A stretch of 64,000 bases of DNA from CAVTYH01 sp963738835 (GCA_963738835.1 CAVTYH010000001.1:1-64000), one strand, 5' to 3'. Shown: positions 37,482 through 47,271, counted from the stretch's first letter. Made by a program: numbers and translations. The notes: generated from the sequence alone by a model not told the origin.

Positions 37482-39377
37482 ATGAACTTCCGCGGTCGCA
37501 ACGCCTTTGTCGTTCTTTTGTTGGGCCTGTTGGCCGCAGCCACGGCCTGGGCTTTTTCGTTCGATCCGCCGCCACCGGCCGATTTCACGTTCATCAACGA
37601 AACAGAAATCAAATCGGTCGATCCCGCCGTGGTTATCGGCCAGCCGGAAATGCGCATCATCACCGCCATTTTCGAGGGGCTCGTGAATTGGGACCCCAAA
37701 ACGCTGGCGCCCAAACCCGGCGTGGCCGAAAGCTGGGACATCTCACCCGATCAGCTCACTTACACCTTCCATTTCCGCAAAGACGCCCGGTGGACCGACG
37801 GCACCCCGGTGTTGCCCAGCGATTTCCTCTGGCAATGGCGACGCGTGCTCGATCCACTCACGGTCAGCGAGTATTCGTACCAGCTGTGGTATTTGGAAAA
37901 CGCCGAGCGTTATTCGCTCAAGCAAATCCATCCTGGCGACCGCGTGGAAATAGAACTGTATGAACACGAGCCCAACGCTCTGCCATTTGCCCGCGGCAAA
38001 GTTTTGCACGGCCGCCTGGCGGAAGTGATTGCATCCAAAGATGAAAAAAAATCGCCGGCCGTGCATATCGTTGAAATCGACGGCCGGCGTCGGGCCTTCG
38101 AGATGGTTCTGTCTCGCGACATCGGTAAATGGACATCGCCGACTCCGCCGACCGGCATTAAAACGATTGAGGCCTGCAAGACCGTGCTGCTCGATTTCGA
38201 CGAGGTGGGAGCTAAGGCTCTCGACGATCACACATTGCAAGTCAAATTGAAATCGCCGACGCCCTACTTCGCGTTTCTGGCCGGTTATTATCCGTTGTTT
38301 GCCGGCAATCGACGCTGTGTGGAAACGTACGGCTATCCGGAATGGACGAAGCCGGAGCACATTGTCACTAACGGCGCCTTCAAACTGCAAAGCCGCAAAG
38401 TTCGGGAGCGTACGCGGCTGGTGAAGAACGAGCTGTATTGGAACGCCGCCAACGTGCGACTGAACACCGTAGATGTGTTGCCGGTGGAATCGCTCCCGAC
38501 GGAACTAAATTTATACATGACGGGCCAGGTCGATTGGACTCCCAAAGTGCCCAGCACCGTTGTGCCGGAGTTGCTCGCGCAAAAACGGGCCGACTATTAT
38601 CCCACGCCCGAAATGACCATCTATTTTTATCGCATCAACGTCACCAAGCCGCCGCTGGACAATCCCAAAGTGCGAAAAGCATTGGCATTGGCACTCAACA
38701 AGCGGCAAATTGTTGAAGGCGTTACCCGCGGCGGAGAAATTCCGGCGCTCAGCATGGTGCCCCCCGGATTAACAGGTTATGAACCTGCCCAGGGCGAGGC
38801 GTACAATCCTGAACTGGCTCGCAAACTGCTGGCTGAAGCCGGTTTTCCCGGCAGCCGCGGCATGCCGAAAGTCGAGATTCTGTACAACACCGAAGAATCG
38901 CACCAATCAATCGCCGAATTGATTCAGGCCCAGTGGAAAGAAAACCTGGGCATCGATGTCGGACTGCAAAACATGGAATGGGGCGCGTATCTGGCGGCTC
39001 AGCAACATCTGCAGTATCAAGTATCGCGGGCCGGCTGGGTGGGCGATTATCTCGACCCCAACACATTTCTCGACATGTGGACCACCGACAACGCCAATAA
39101 TCAAACCGGTTGGTCCAACAAGAAGTACGACAAGCTAATAACTGATGCCGCGACCGAGCCCGACCCTACCAGGCGAATGGAGATTCTGCACCAGGCCGAA
39201 GCAATACTGGTCGACGAATTGCCGGTTATTCCGATCTATTACCGCGTTTCCACCAACATGGTGCGGCCCTACATGAAGGGTTGGTATCCCAACTTGCTCG
39301 ACACTCATCCGCTCGACGCAATTTGGATCGACAAGGAAGAGAAACAAAAGTTTCTGAAAGCCGGAGGTCGCGGGTGA
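37482..39377 (+). CDS. oppA: Oligopeptide ABC transporter substrate-binding protein (OppA-like)
   Basis: Periplasmic peptide-binding component. ATG 37482 (MNFRGRNAFVVLLLGLLAAA) begins a signal peptide; the longer frame from 37407 is ignored. SBP_bac_5 features: NETEIKSVDPAVVIGQPEM, IFEGLVNWDPKTLAPKPG, YTFHFRKDARWTDGTPV, NPKVRKALALALNKRQIVEG and LLAEAGFPGS. An insert of about 95 residues (37915-38205) sits between LENAERY and VGAKALDDHTLQV, where OppA proteins normally continue directly; it resembles a small beta domain. About 631 residues. GTGA overlap with oppB. Confidence 0.92.
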   Translation: MNFRGRNAFVVLLLGLLAAATAWAFSFDPPPPADFTFINETEIKSVDPAVVIGQPEMRIITAIFEGLVNWDPKTLAPKPGVAESWDISPDQLTYTFHFRKDARWTDGTPVLPSDFLWQWRRVLDPLTVSEYSYQLWYLENAERYSLKQIHPGDRVEIELYEHEPNALPFARGKVLHGRLAEVIASKDEKKSPAVHIVEIDGRRRAFEMVLSRDIGKWTSPTPPTGIKTIEACKTVLLDFDEVGAKALDDHTLQVKLKSPTPYFAFLAGYYPLFAGNRRCVETYGYPEWTKPEHIVTNGAFKLQSRKVRERTRLVKNELYWNAANVRLNTVDVLPVESLPTELNLYMTGQVDWTPKVPSTVVPELLAQKRADYYPTPEMTIYFYRINVTKPPLDNPKVRKALALALNKRQIVEGVTRGGEIPALSMVPPGLTGYEPAQGEAYNPELARKLLAEAGFPGSRGMPKVEILYNTEESHQSIAELIQAQWKENLGIDVGLQNMEWGAYLAAQQHLQYQVSRAGWVGDYLDPNTFLDMWTTDNANNQTGWSNKKYDKLITDAATEPDPTRRMEILHQAEAILVDELPVIPIYYRVSTNMVRPYMKGWYPNLLDTHPLDAIWIDKEEKQKFLKAGGRG

Positions 39378-40291
39378 TTTGGTTTTTAGCCCGGCGCTTC
39401 CTGTGGATGATTGGCACCCTGTGGGTGGTGTTCACGGTCTCATTTTTTCTGATGTGGAGTGTGCCCGGCGGACCGTTCAGCAGCGAACGTGTTCCGCCGC
39501 ACGGCGTCGAGGAGCTGCACAATCAGCGGTACAACCTCGATTTGCCGCTCACGCAGCAGTACTTGAACGAACTGGGCCGATACCTGCGGTTCGATCTGGG
39601 GCTCAGCTTCCGCATGGCCGATTTTTCGGTGAAAGAGGTCATTGCCGCGGGCCTACCGGTTTCTGCCACACTCGGCATCTTGGCGTTGGCGTTTGCGTTA
39701 ACGCTCGGAATGACGGCCGGCATCGTCTCGGCCGTGCGGCGCGGTGGACTGCTCGATTTTTCGCTGATGTCGTTGGCCACGGTCGGCATTGCTGTGCCGA
39801 ATTTCGTGGTTGCCGGCTTGCTGATCATCTTGTTCGTTTTCATCTGGCCCGTGTTTCCAGCCGGCGGTTGGGGCAGCGTGAAGCAAGTCGTGTTGCCGGC
39901 GTTTTGCCTGGGAGCCACGTTCGCCGCGGAAATTGCCCGACTCGTTCGCACCGGCATGCTCGACGTTTTGCATCAAGACTACATCCGCACGGCCTACGCC
40001 AAGGGGCTCGCGACACGCGCCATTGTTCTGCGACACGCCATGAAAGGCGCCATGTTGCCGGTGGTGTCGTTTCTTGGTCCTGCCATCGCCGGCATTTTGA
40101 CGGGGTCTGTCATCATCGAATATGTGTTCGCCATTCCCGGGCTCGGCTATCACTTCGTCCAATCGGCCACGCAAGGCGACTACACCCTGGCCATGGGATT
40201 GGTGATGCTGTACACCGTCTTGCTCTACGTGATGAACACGGTGGTGGATGTTGCCTACACCGTGCTTGATCCGCGAGTGAAACTGAATTGA
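39374..40291 (+). CDS. oppB: Peptide ABC transporter permease OppB
   Basis: Inner-membrane permease with six helices. The start is GTG 39374, overlapping the oppA stop (GTGA), and gives VIWFLARRFLWMIGTLWVVF, the usual OppB N-terminus. Contains LPVSATLGILALAFALTLGM, and the EAA loop HQDYIRTAYAKGLATRAIVLRHAMKGAML that contacts the ATPases. About 305 residues, full length. Confidence 0.94.
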   Translation: MIWFLARRFLWMIGTLWVVFTVSFFLMWSVPGGPFSSERVPPHGVEELHNQRYNLDLPLTQQYLNELGRYLRFDLGLSFRMADFSVKEVIAAGLPVSATLGILALAFALTLGMTAGIVSAVRRGGLLDFSLMSLATVGIAVPNFVVAGLLIILFVFIWPVFPAGGWGSVKQVVLPAFCLGATFAAEIARLVRTGMLDVLHQDYIRTAYAKGLATRAIVLRHAMKGAMLPVVSFLGPAIAGILTGSVIIEYVFAIPGLGYHFVQSATQGDYTLAMGLVMLYTVLLYVMNTVVDVAYTVLDPRVKLN

Positions 40292-40498
40292 AAGGCAGGC
40301 ATTCATCGCAGCGTACGCTACGGCACGCAGAGAAATCGCAGGGAGTGCAATAAGAAAATCGATGCTCGACTGTATGATAAGTACGAATAAATGTCGCGAA
40401 TTTTAATGGAGTTTAACTGAATATATGGATATTGAAGCCGAGGCGGTTTGTCCTGGCAACTTTGCGTCCCTCTGCGTCCTCCGCGGTGAATCCTTCCG

Positions 40499-41653
40499 AT
40501 GACTCCACCAACCGAACTCGAACGCTACGCCGTGTTGCTTAAAGAAGCGGAGCAAATCCGTGGCGTTTCGCTGGCGCGCGATGCCTGGCGGCGGTTGCGG
40601 CGGAATCGCGTGGCGATGGTTTCGCTGATTTTTTTGGCGGTCCTCGCGACGTTGGCTTTTCTCACCCCGCTCTTGCCGCTGCAATCGCCGTACAATGTGG
40701 ATACGACGAGAATCTTCGAACGCCCGACAGTATCGCCGCTGTTGATCGAATCGCTGAAAATCGATGAACCCAGTGCCTCTGGCGCCGCGAAAGACGACTT
40801 TGCCGAAAGTGCGACGGCTGCCAATGCCGGCCCGCACTCTGATTGGATCGACAAACAATTCGGCAAGCTCAACTTCTTCAGCCGAGCCATGGTGCAAGCC
40901 CGGGCCAAAATGTTCGGTAAATGGTCGCTCAACAGTATCATGGGTCGCGATGAGCTGGGGCGCGATCTGTTGGCCCGACTGTTTTGGGGAGCGCGCGTCT
41001 CGCTGATCGTCGGTCTCGTCGCCACATTGGTGTCGCTTGTAATTGGCGTCTCTTACGGCGCCATTGCCGGATACGTCGGCGGGCAGGTCGACAACATCAT
41101 GATGCGCATTGTCGATGTGCTCTATTCGATTCCGTTCATCTTTGTGGTGATCTTTCTGATGACCATCCTCAGCGAAGAACATGTCAAGCGGAACCTCGAA
41201 AACGCCGGCATCGACCGCATCACGATTTTCTTTTTCGTTGTCGGCGCTATTTACTGGCTGACAATGGCCCGCGTGGTGCGCGGACAAATCATCTCGCTCA
41301 AGCACGAGCAATTTGTCGAGGCGGCCCGCAATATCGGGGCGAGCCAAGAGCGGATCATCTTCCGCCATTTGGTACCCAATGTTTTGAGTGTGGTAATTGT
41401 GTATCTCACACTCACCATTCCCCAGGTGATGCTGTTCGAGGCGTTTCTGTCGTTTCTCGGCCTTGGCGTCCAAGCCCCGGCCGTGTCTTGGGGCTTGCTG
41501 GCCAACCAAGGCTTTCGAGTAATCAGCCCACTCAAGATTTACTGGTGGCTGTTTGCTTTTCCCAGTTTGGCATTGGGGCTGACGTTGTTTTCCTTGAATT
41601 TCCTGGGCGATGGCTTGCGCAATGCGCTGGATCCGAGATTGAAGAATAAATGA
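40499..41653 (+). CDS. oppC: Peptide ABC transporter permease OppC
   Basis: 384 residues. N-terminal helix (VAMVSLIFLAVLATLAFLTPL), a periplasmic segment of about 90 residues between helix 1 and the conserved MGRDELGRDLLARLFWGARVS (longer than in E. coli OppC), then five helices with the EAA loop EQFVEAARNIGASQERIIFRH. The 207 bp before the gene contain a repeat-like GCGTCCCTCTGCGTCCTC phrase but no terminator, so co-transcription with oppAB is still likely. Confidence 0.93.
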   Translation: MTPPTELERYAVLLKEAEQIRGVSLARDAWRRLRRNRVAMVSLIFLAVLATLAFLTPLLPLQSPYNVDTTRIFERPTVSPLLIESLKIDEPSASGAAKDDFAESATAANAGPHSDWIDKQFGKLNFFSRAMVQARAKMFGKWSLNSIMGRDELGRDLLARLFWGARVSLIVGLVATLVSLVIGVSYGAIAGYVGGQVDNIMMRIVDVLYSIPFIFVVIFLMTILSEEHVKRNLENAGIDRITIFFFVVGAIYWLTMARVVRGQIISLKHEQFVEAARNIGASQERIIFRHLVPNVLSVVIVYLTLTIPQVMLFEAFLSFLGLGVQAPAVSWGLLANQGFRVISPLKIYWWLFAFPSLALGLTLFSLNFLGDGLRNALDPRLKNK

Positions 41654-41656
41654 TGA

Positions 41657-41702
41657 ATCGCCGCTAGGGCGCAAGCGCGGGGCAAACCCGCGCCGCTACA
41701 CT
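41657..41702. repeat. GTAGCGGC-type intergenic hairpin repeat
   Basis: GCCGCTAGGGCGCAAGCGCG followed by a loop and CCGCGCCGCTACAC. Resembles 42740-42769, 46037-46101 and 48662-48718, which share outer words GTAGCGG/CCGCTAC. Begins 3 bp after the oppC stop. Confidence 0.6.
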
Positions 41703-41763
41703 TAACTTGATTAACTTGACGTCCGCACCTGACTCTTGACTCCTGATCCTTGACTATTGGCAC

Positions 41764-42753
41764 GTGTCCCTGCTTGAAATCGAAAACTTGAAAGTCGAAT
41801 TTCACACAGAAGATGGCGTCGTGCGCGCGGTCGATGGCATTTCGGTGCAGATCGAGCCGGGAGAAACTCTCGGCATCGTCGGCGAAAGCGGGTCGGGCAA
41901 AAGCGTTTCGAGTCTTGCCATCTTGGGCCTCGTGCCGCAGCCACCGGGGAAAATCGCCAGCGGCAGGGCGATGTTCGGCGGGCGCGATTTGCTGGCCATG
42001 CAGCAGCGCGAGCTCGCCAAAATTCGCGGCAACCGGATTGCGATGATCTTTCAAGACCCGATGACCTCGCTCAACCCGTTTCTCACTATCGGGCAGCAGC
42101 TGGCCGAAGTCACACGGCTGCATTTGCGGCACAGTCGGGAACAAGCCCTGCGGCACGCCATCGAAATGCTTGAAAAAGTCGGCATTCCGGCGCCGGCCCG
42201 GCGCATCCACGATTTTCCGCACCAGTTTTCCGGCGGCATGCGACAGCGAGTAATGATCGCCATGGCCTTGGCCTGCAAGCCGGCGCTGCTCATCGCGGAT
42301 GAGCCGACGACGGCGCTCGATGTCACCATTCAGGCCCAAATTCTGGAGCTGATGAAACAGCTGCAGCAGGCGGAAGGCACGGCGATTGTTTTGATCACGC
42401 ATGACTTGGGAGTCGTGGCCAACATGTGCCGCCGGGTGAACGTGATGTACGCCGGCCGATTTGTCGAAGAAGCGCCGATCGACGAGCTGTTCGTCCGGCC
42501 GCGGCATCCGTACACGGTCGGGCTGTTGAAATCGATCCCGCGGCTCGATACATCGGACGAAATTCTGACCGCGATCCCAGGCCAGCCGCCGGATATGACG
42601 CAGTTGCCCACGGGCTGCGCGTTTCATCCGCGCTGTCCGAATGTGATTGAACGTTGTCGAACGGTAGTGCCGCCGCTGTATCCCGGCGAGCCGGAGCAGC
42701 GTTATGCGTGTTTTAATCCGATGGAAACTTTGACGACCCAGCGCCGGGCATAG
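41764..42753 (+). CDS. oppD: Peptide ABC transporter ATP-binding protein OppD
   Basis: 329 residues, GTG start 41764 (MSLLEIENLKVEFHTEDGVV). Walker A GESGSGKSVSSLA, Q-loop IFQDPMTSLNP, signature FSGGMRQRVMIAMALACKP, Walker B LLIADEPTTALDVT, H-loop LITHDLGVVANMC, then the oligopeptide C-terminal domain with CAFHPRCPNVIERC, which usually binds an Fe-S cluster. The last residues and the TAG lie inside a GTAGCGGC-type repeat, so the C-terminus has been shaped by it. Energises uptake with OppF. Confidence 0.95.
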   Translation: MSLLEIENLKVEFHTEDGVVRAVDGISVQIEPGETLGIVGESGSGKSVSSLAILGLVPQPPGKIASGRAMFGGRDLLAMQQRELAKIRGNRIAMIFQDPMTSLNPFLTIGQQLAEVTRLHLRHSREQALRHAIEMLEKVGIPAPARRIHDFPHQFSGGMRQRVMIAMALACKPALLIADEPTTALDVTIQAQILELMKQLQQAEGTAIVLITHDLGVVANMCRRVNVMYAGRFVEEAPIDELFVRPRHPYTVGLLKSIPRLDTSDEILTAIPGQPPDMTQLPTGCAFHPRCPNVIERCRTVVPPLYPGEPEQRYACFNPMETLTTQRRA

Positions 42754-42769
42754 CCCGGCCGCTACACGA
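42740..42769. repeat. GTAGCGGC-type repeat overlapping the oppD stop
   Basis: GCGCCGGGCATAGCCCGGCC then GCTACACGAG: a hairpin repeat that supplies the RRA codons and the TAG stop of oppD, and ends 2 bp before the oppF start. Same family as 41657-41702, 46037-46101 and 48662-48718. Confidence 0.6.
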
Positions 42770-42770
42770 G

Positions 42771-43808
42771 ATGACCAGTGCACTGACGAGCGTTGAAAGC
42801 AAAAACAGCAGCGCCAGCGATGCACCGCTGTTGGAAGTGCGAAATTTGCAGGTGTATTTTCCTTTTACACGTGGCCATCTGTTTCGCCGCGAACATGGTT
42901 TTGTACGTGCTGTCGATGGAATTAACTTCGCCGTTCGAGCCGGCGAAACGCTCGGCCTGGTTGGCGAATCGGGCTGCGGCAAATCGACAACGGCTCGTGC
43001 CATTCTGAATCTCATTCCGCCCACGGGCGGCGAAGTTTTGTGGGAAGGCAAACGCATCGATGGCTTCAGCGATCGCGCCATGCTGCCGTTTCGCCAGCAG
43101 ATGCAGATGATTTTTCAGGATCCGTTTGCGTCGCTGAATCCACGAATGACGGTCGGCGCCATCATCGCTGAGCCGATGCACATCCACAGGCTGCACGAAC
43201 CAAAGCGCCGCAAGCTAGAAGTCCTGCGGCTATTGGACCTGGTCGGGCTTAACCCGCGGTATATCAATCGCTATCCGCACGAATTTTCCGGCGGCCAGCG
43301 GCAGCGAATCGGCGTGGCTCGGGCGCTGGCGCTGAATCCGAAACTGATTATTTGCGACGAACCGGTTTCGGCCCTCGATGTTTCGATTCAGGCGCAAGTG
43401 ATCAACTTGTTGATGGATTTGCAAAAGCAATTGGGATTGGCCTACCTGTTCATCGCCCACGATTTATCGGTGGTGCGGCACATTTCCGACCGCATTGGCG
43501 TGATGTATCTGGGCAAGATCGTCGAGCTGGCTGACGCCGAAACGCTGTATCGCCAGCCGCTGCATCCCTACACCAAGGCGCTGCTCAGCGCCGTGCCCAT
43601 TCCCGATCCGGCAGTGGAACGGAAGCGACAGCGAATTGTGCTCTCCGGCGATGTCCCCTCGCCCGACCGCGAATACCCCGGCTGCCGCTTCGCCGACCGC
43701 TGCCCCATCGCCGAGCCCGATTGCCGTCGCATTCCGCCGCTTTTGGAAGGCGAACCGCACGAGGTGGCGTGTTTGGTGGCCAACGCCGAGCGGAACGGGC
43801 AGCGGTAG
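42771..43808 (+). CDS. oppF: Peptide ABC transporter ATP-binding protein OppF
   Basis: 345 residues. Walker A GESGCGKSTTARAIL, Q-loop IFQDPFASLNPRMTVG, signature FSGGQRQRIGVARALALNP, Walker B LIICDEPVSALDVSIQ, H-loop FIAHDLSVVRHIS, and C-terminal CRFADRCPIAEPDCR. Fifth gene of a complete oppABCDF set; the proteins together import short peptides as nutrient or signal. Confidence 0.95.
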   Translation: MTSALTSVESKNSSASDAPLLEVRNLQVYFPFTRGHLFRREHGFVRAVDGINFAVRAGETLGLVGESGCGKSTTARAILNLIPPTGGEVLWEGKRIDGFSDRAMLPFRQQMQMIFQDPFASLNPRMTVGAIIAEPMHIHRLHEPKRRKLEVLRLLDLVGLNPRYINRYPHEFSGGQRQRIGVARALALNPKLIICDEPVSALDVSIQAQVINLLMDLQKQLGLAYLFIAHDLSVVRHISDRIGVMYLGKIVELADAETLYRQPLHPYTKALLSAVPIPDPAVERKRQRIVLSGDVPSPDREYPGCRFADRCPIAEPDCRRIPPLLEGEPHEVACLVANAERNGQR

Positions 43809-43855
43809 GCCATGATGTCCGGCGAAAAAATTGAATATCGTGAATGTGGTCTTGG

Positions 43856-45970
43856 CTACGCCCGAGTAGTTCGGAGGTAATTCAACCAGCGTGTTAGCGC
43901 CTGCATCAGAATAATTGCCACGGCTGCCATCATGAAAATCGTCAAACCGATGTTCAGGCCACCTTTCATCAGCAAAGAGTAATTGTGCTGCTTCCAACCG
44001 GTCTCCCACACGGCGGAAAATGGGCCGCGGATCATCTGGTAGCCGGCGGTCATCGTCGAGGAAATTACGAATAGCATCGGCAGAATCGTAAGTGGGGCAT
44101 ATTTGCCGCGGCCGGAGTTGATGATCCACGTTGTCACCACGGTCAGCGCGATCACGGCCAGCAATTGGTTGGCGATGCCGAACATGGGCCAGATGGTGTC
44201 GATCGAGCCACCCCAAATCAGCGCGCCCCAGCCAATGGTGACCGCCGCCGTGGAAATGATCGCGCCGGGCAGCCAATCGGTGCGCTCAAACGGCTTCCAA
44301 ATCTTACCCAGCACTTCTTGCAACAGGAACCGCGCGATGCGGGTGCCGGCATCGATGGTCGTCAGGATGAACAGCGCCTCGAACATGATGGCGAAGTGGT
44401 ACCAGTATTTTTTCACGGCCTCTAAGCTGATGGCGTCGCCCGCCACGCGGTGCATGGCTTGCGTGAAAATCTCCGACATGCCCACGGCCAGCGTCACGGC
44501 GCCGCCGGTGCGGCCGCGGAGCGATTCGCCGCCCACCGCTTGCTCGATCTCGGGCAAGTTGTCGCTGTTGGCGTTCAAGGCTGCAAGTTTATCAGCGAAT
44601 TGCGGTGCGCGGGCCAAATCGATGTTGATCGCCCAGTAATCGCCTTGCGGCATGGAAGCGGCGGCGATCAGTGCGACCACACCGACCAAGCCTTCGATCA
44701 GCATCGCCCCGTAGCCGATGGTGCGGATGTGCGATTCCTTGGAGATCATCTTCGGCGTGGTGCCAGACGACACTAGGGCATGGAATCCGGAAATCGCCCC
44801 GCACATGATGCAAATGAAACAGAACGGAAAAATCGGGCCGGCAAAGTAAGGTCCGCCGCCGGAGGCGAATTGCGGATTCACGGTCGGCGCTTGCAGCTTA
44901 GGATTGGCCACGATCACCGCCGTGACGAGCAGAATGACCGTGCCGATTTTCAAGAAGCTCGACAAATAATCGCGTGGGCACAGCAAGAGCCACACCGGCA
45001 GCACGGAAGCGATGAAACCATAAATGCAGATCGCGAGGATCGTCGCTTCTCGCGACAGCGAAAAATAATGCTCCCACGGCGAACCGGGAATCCAATTCCC
45101 GGCAATGGTTACGCCGATGGTCGCGGCGGCACCTAGCAGCGAGGCTTCGACAATTTTTCCTTTGCGCAGCTTGTACATGTACAGGCCGACGCAGAGCGCG
45201 ATTGGAATGGTGCAAGCAATGGTGAACGTGCCCCAGGAGCTGCCGCGAACGGCCTGTTTGGCAGTGGCAGGCAATTCCATTATTGTTGTGGTTCCGTCGG
45301 CTTTGCTAGTCCAACTGAAACTTCCCCTGGGAGCGATAACACGAAATGATTCGCTCCGTGTAATCTCAGTGCCGTTCGGATATTTGATGTTGGCGCCAGG
45401 CGGGATCAAGGCGACTTCCCTATCGGAATCACTAAGTCGGCCTACTATGGGGTCCGACTTCAGCGTGAGCATCGTGCCCTCGGCCAGCGAAACTTCTTCG
45501 CCTCCCAGCGCTTTCACAACGATAATACCCAATCCGGCCAGAGCCACGACCACGACGAACAAAATGGTGATCGAAGCAGTTGTGCCGGCGACCGTGCCGA
45601 TTTCGGCACGGGCAATTTCCGCCAGCGATCGTCCATCGTGTCGCACGCTGGCCGCCAGCACCAGCATGTCTTGCACGGCGCCGGCCAGGCAGACGCCGAC
45701 CACAATCCACAGCAATCCTGGCAGGTAACCGAACTGAATGGCAAGAACCGGACCAATCAACGGGCCAGCCCCGGAAATCGCGGCGAAATGATGGCCGAAC
45801 AGAACCCATTTGTTCGTTGGATCGTAGTTCTGTCCGTCTTCCAGCCGGTAGGCCGGCGTAACTCGGGAATCGTCAAGCACCGCGACCTTTGCGGCCAGGA
45901 AGGCGCTGTAATAGCGATAGGCAATTGCCAGACAGCACAAGACGCCAATCATGAGGGGCATGGCATGCAT
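43856..45970 (-). CDS. cstA: Carbon starvation protein CstA family transporter
   Basis: 704-residue membrane protein with about 16-18 helices. Start ATG 45970 (MHAMPLMIGVLCCLAIAYRYY). Signatures: NKWVLFGHHFAAISGAGPLIGPVLA, then the CstA-type GYLPGLLWIVVGVCLAGAVQD, and SSGTTPKMISKESHIRTIGYG, with GAISGFHALVSSGTTPK in the middle. Members take up pyruvate or peptides under carbon limitation. Its proximity to oppABCDF fits a peptide-scavenging role, though strand and promoter differ. The central extracytoplasmic insert (residues about 180-235) is longer than I expect. Confidence 0.93.
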   Translation of the reverse strand: MHAMPLMIGVLCCLAIAYRYYSAFLAAKVAVLDDSRVTPAYRLEDGQNYDPTNKWVLFGHHFAAISGAGPLIGPVLAIQFGYLPGLLWIVVGVCLAGAVQDMLVLAASVRHDGRSLAEIARAEIGTVAGTTASITILFVVVVALAGLGIIVVKALGGEEVSLAEGTMLTLKSDPIVGRLSDSDREVALIPPGANIKYPNGTEITRSESFRVIAPRGSFSWTSKADGTTTIMELPATAKQAVRGSSWGTFTIACTIPIALCVGLYMYKLRKGKIVEASLLGAAATIGVTIAGNWIPGSPWEHYFSLSREATILAICIYGFIASVLPVWLLLCPRDYLSSFLKIGTVILLVTAVIVANPKLQAPTVNPQFASGGGPYFAGPIFPFCFICIMCGAISGFHALVSSGTTPKMISKESHIRTIGYGAMLIEGLVGVVALIAAASMPQGDYWAINIDLARAPQFADKLAALNANSDNLPEIEQAVGGESLRGRTGGAVTLAVGMSEIFTQAMHRVAGDAISLEAVKKYWYHFAIMFEALFILTTIDAGTRIARFLLQEVLGKIWKPFERTDWLPGAIISTAAVTIGWGALIWGGSIDTIWPMFGIANQLLAVIALTVVTTWIINSGRGKYAPLTILPMLFVISSTMTAGYQMIRGPFSAVWETGWKQHNYSLLMKGGLNIGLTIFMMAAVAIILMQALTRWLNYLRTTRA

Positions 45971-46036
45971 ACGATGATTGAAACCGATAGACGGCTATCG
46001 ACACAACCCTATAATTGCGAATTCGATTTGCATACG

Positions 46037-46101
46037 TGTAGCGGCCGGGCAAGCCTGGCGTTGTCTTTAAAGAGCGCCGGACGTAGTCCGGCTGCTACAC
46101 G
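46037..46101. repeat. GTAGCGGC-type repeat between cstA and trxB
   Basis: TGTAGCGGCCGGGCAAGCCT to CGGACGTAGTCCGGCTGCTACAC: outer arms TGTAGC/GCTACA and inner GCCGG words form two nested hairpins. Lies in the divergent cstA-trxB promoter gap. Confidence 0.7.
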
Positions 46102-46132
46102 GCTTGAAACATAGTCATGCGGAGAACGAGCA

Positions 46133-47185
46133 ATGTCAGAAAAGGTCGTCATCATCGGCAGCGGGCCGGCGGCGTGGTCGGCGGCGATTTATGCCGCCCG
46201 GGCGGAACTCAAGCCGCTGGTGTTTGAGGGGGCGATTACTGAAGAAAACCGGCAGAACGGCACGCTGCCGTTGGGTCAGTTGGCACTGACGACCGAGGTC
46301 GAAAACTATGCCGGCTTTCCCGCTGGCGAGCTGCGAATGTTTCTGGAGACCGCCATTGCGCCGGAACGCATTCAGTACATGAACATCCACGATGGCAAGC
46401 ACCCCATCACCGGGCCGGAATTGATGGAATTGATGCGGCAGCAGGCGATCAACTTCGGCACCCGGATCGTGACCGACGACGTGGTGGAAGTGGACTTGCA
46501 GCAGCGGCCCTTTGTGGTGCTGTCGCGGGAAGGACGAAAACTTGAAGCACGCGCCCTGATTATCGCCACCGGCGCGAAAGCGAATTACCTCGGATTGCCT
46601 TCGGAAGACGCGTTCAAGAATCGCGGAGTCACCGCTTGTGCGGTTTGCGACGGCGCGTTGCCGCGATTCCGGAACCGGCCGCTGATTGTGGTTGGCGGCG
46701 GCGATTCGGCCGTCGAAGAAGCCACGTATCTGACCAAGTACGCCTCGAAAGTTCACATGATCCATCGCCGCGATAAATTGCGGGCCAGCATGATCATGCA
46801 GGAACGCGCACTGGCGAACAAAAAAATTCAGATGGAATGGAATCACGCGTTGGACGAAGTGTTGGGCAACGATAAGGACGGCGTCACCGGGGTGCGGCTG
46901 AAATCAACGATCGGCGAAGGCGCCAGAGAATTGCCGGCCAGCGGTGTGTTCTTGGCAATCGGCCACACGCCGAACACGTCGTTCCTCAAGGGGCAGGTGA
47001 CGCTCACCGACAAGGGATATATAAAATTCACAACGCCTTTCCGCACCTACACCAGCGTGGAAGGCGTGTTTGCCGCCGGTGACGTGGCCGACGATTATTA
47101 CCGGCAAGCAATCACCTCGGCCGGCGTCGGCTGCATGGCGGCGCTAGATGCGGAGCGCTGGCTGGCGGCGGAGGGAATTCATTGA
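46133..47185 (+). CDS. trxB: Thioredoxin reductase
   Basis: NADPH:thioredoxin oxidoreductase. 350 residues, two Rossmann folds. FAD motif VVIIGSGPAAWSAAIYAAR at the N-terminus, redox CxxC in GVTACAVCDGALPRF, NADPH motif IVVGGGDSAVEEATYLTK, HRRDKLRAS, FLAIGHTPNT, and VFAAGDVADDYYRQAITSAG. GAGAACGAGC precedes the ATG. Near-canonical and likely fully functional. Confidence 0.96.
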   Translation: MSEKVVIIGSGPAAWSAAIYAARAELKPLVFEGAITEENRQNGTLPLGQLALTTEVENYAGFPAGELRMFLETAIAPERIQYMNIHDGKHPITGPELMELMRQQAINFGTRIVTDDVVEVDLQQRPFVVLSREGRKLEARALIIATGAKANYLGLPSEDAFKNRGVTACAVCDGALPRFRNRPLIVVGGGDSAVEEATYLTKYASKVHMIHRRDKLRASMIMQERALANKKIQMEWNHALDEVLGNDKDGVTGVRLKSTIGEGARELPASGVFLAIGHTPNTSFLKGQVTLTDKGYIKFTTPFRTYTSVEGVFAAGDVADDYYRQAITSAGVGCMAALDAERWLAAEGIH

Positions 47186-47255
47186 TTGTCCGTCGTCCGT
47201 TGTCCGTTGTATTTAGCAACGGACTACTGACAACGGACCACGGACAACTGACAAG
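47186..47255. repeat. Long GTCCGTT-word inverted repeat between trxB and asnS
   Basis: The left arm iterates TTGTCCGTCGTCCGTTGTCC, and the right arm iterates CAACGGACTACTGACAACGG, separated by ATTTAGC, giving a hairpin of about 25 bp per arm. Begins at the trxB stop and ends 6 bp before GGAGGA, the asnS ribosome-binding site. Confidence 0.75.
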
Positions 47256-47271
47256 TTCACGGAGGAATTGA

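Noticed and set aside
37743..38390. 215-aa frame opposite oppA
   Set aside because: Shadow of the oppA coding strand, with no motifs or ribosome-binding site.
40403..41674. 423-aa open frame on the minus strand opposite oppC (also 41539-42825 opposite oppD)
   Set aside because: Arg/Gln/His-rich composition of an antisense shadow; the plus strand has clear permease and ATPase motifs.
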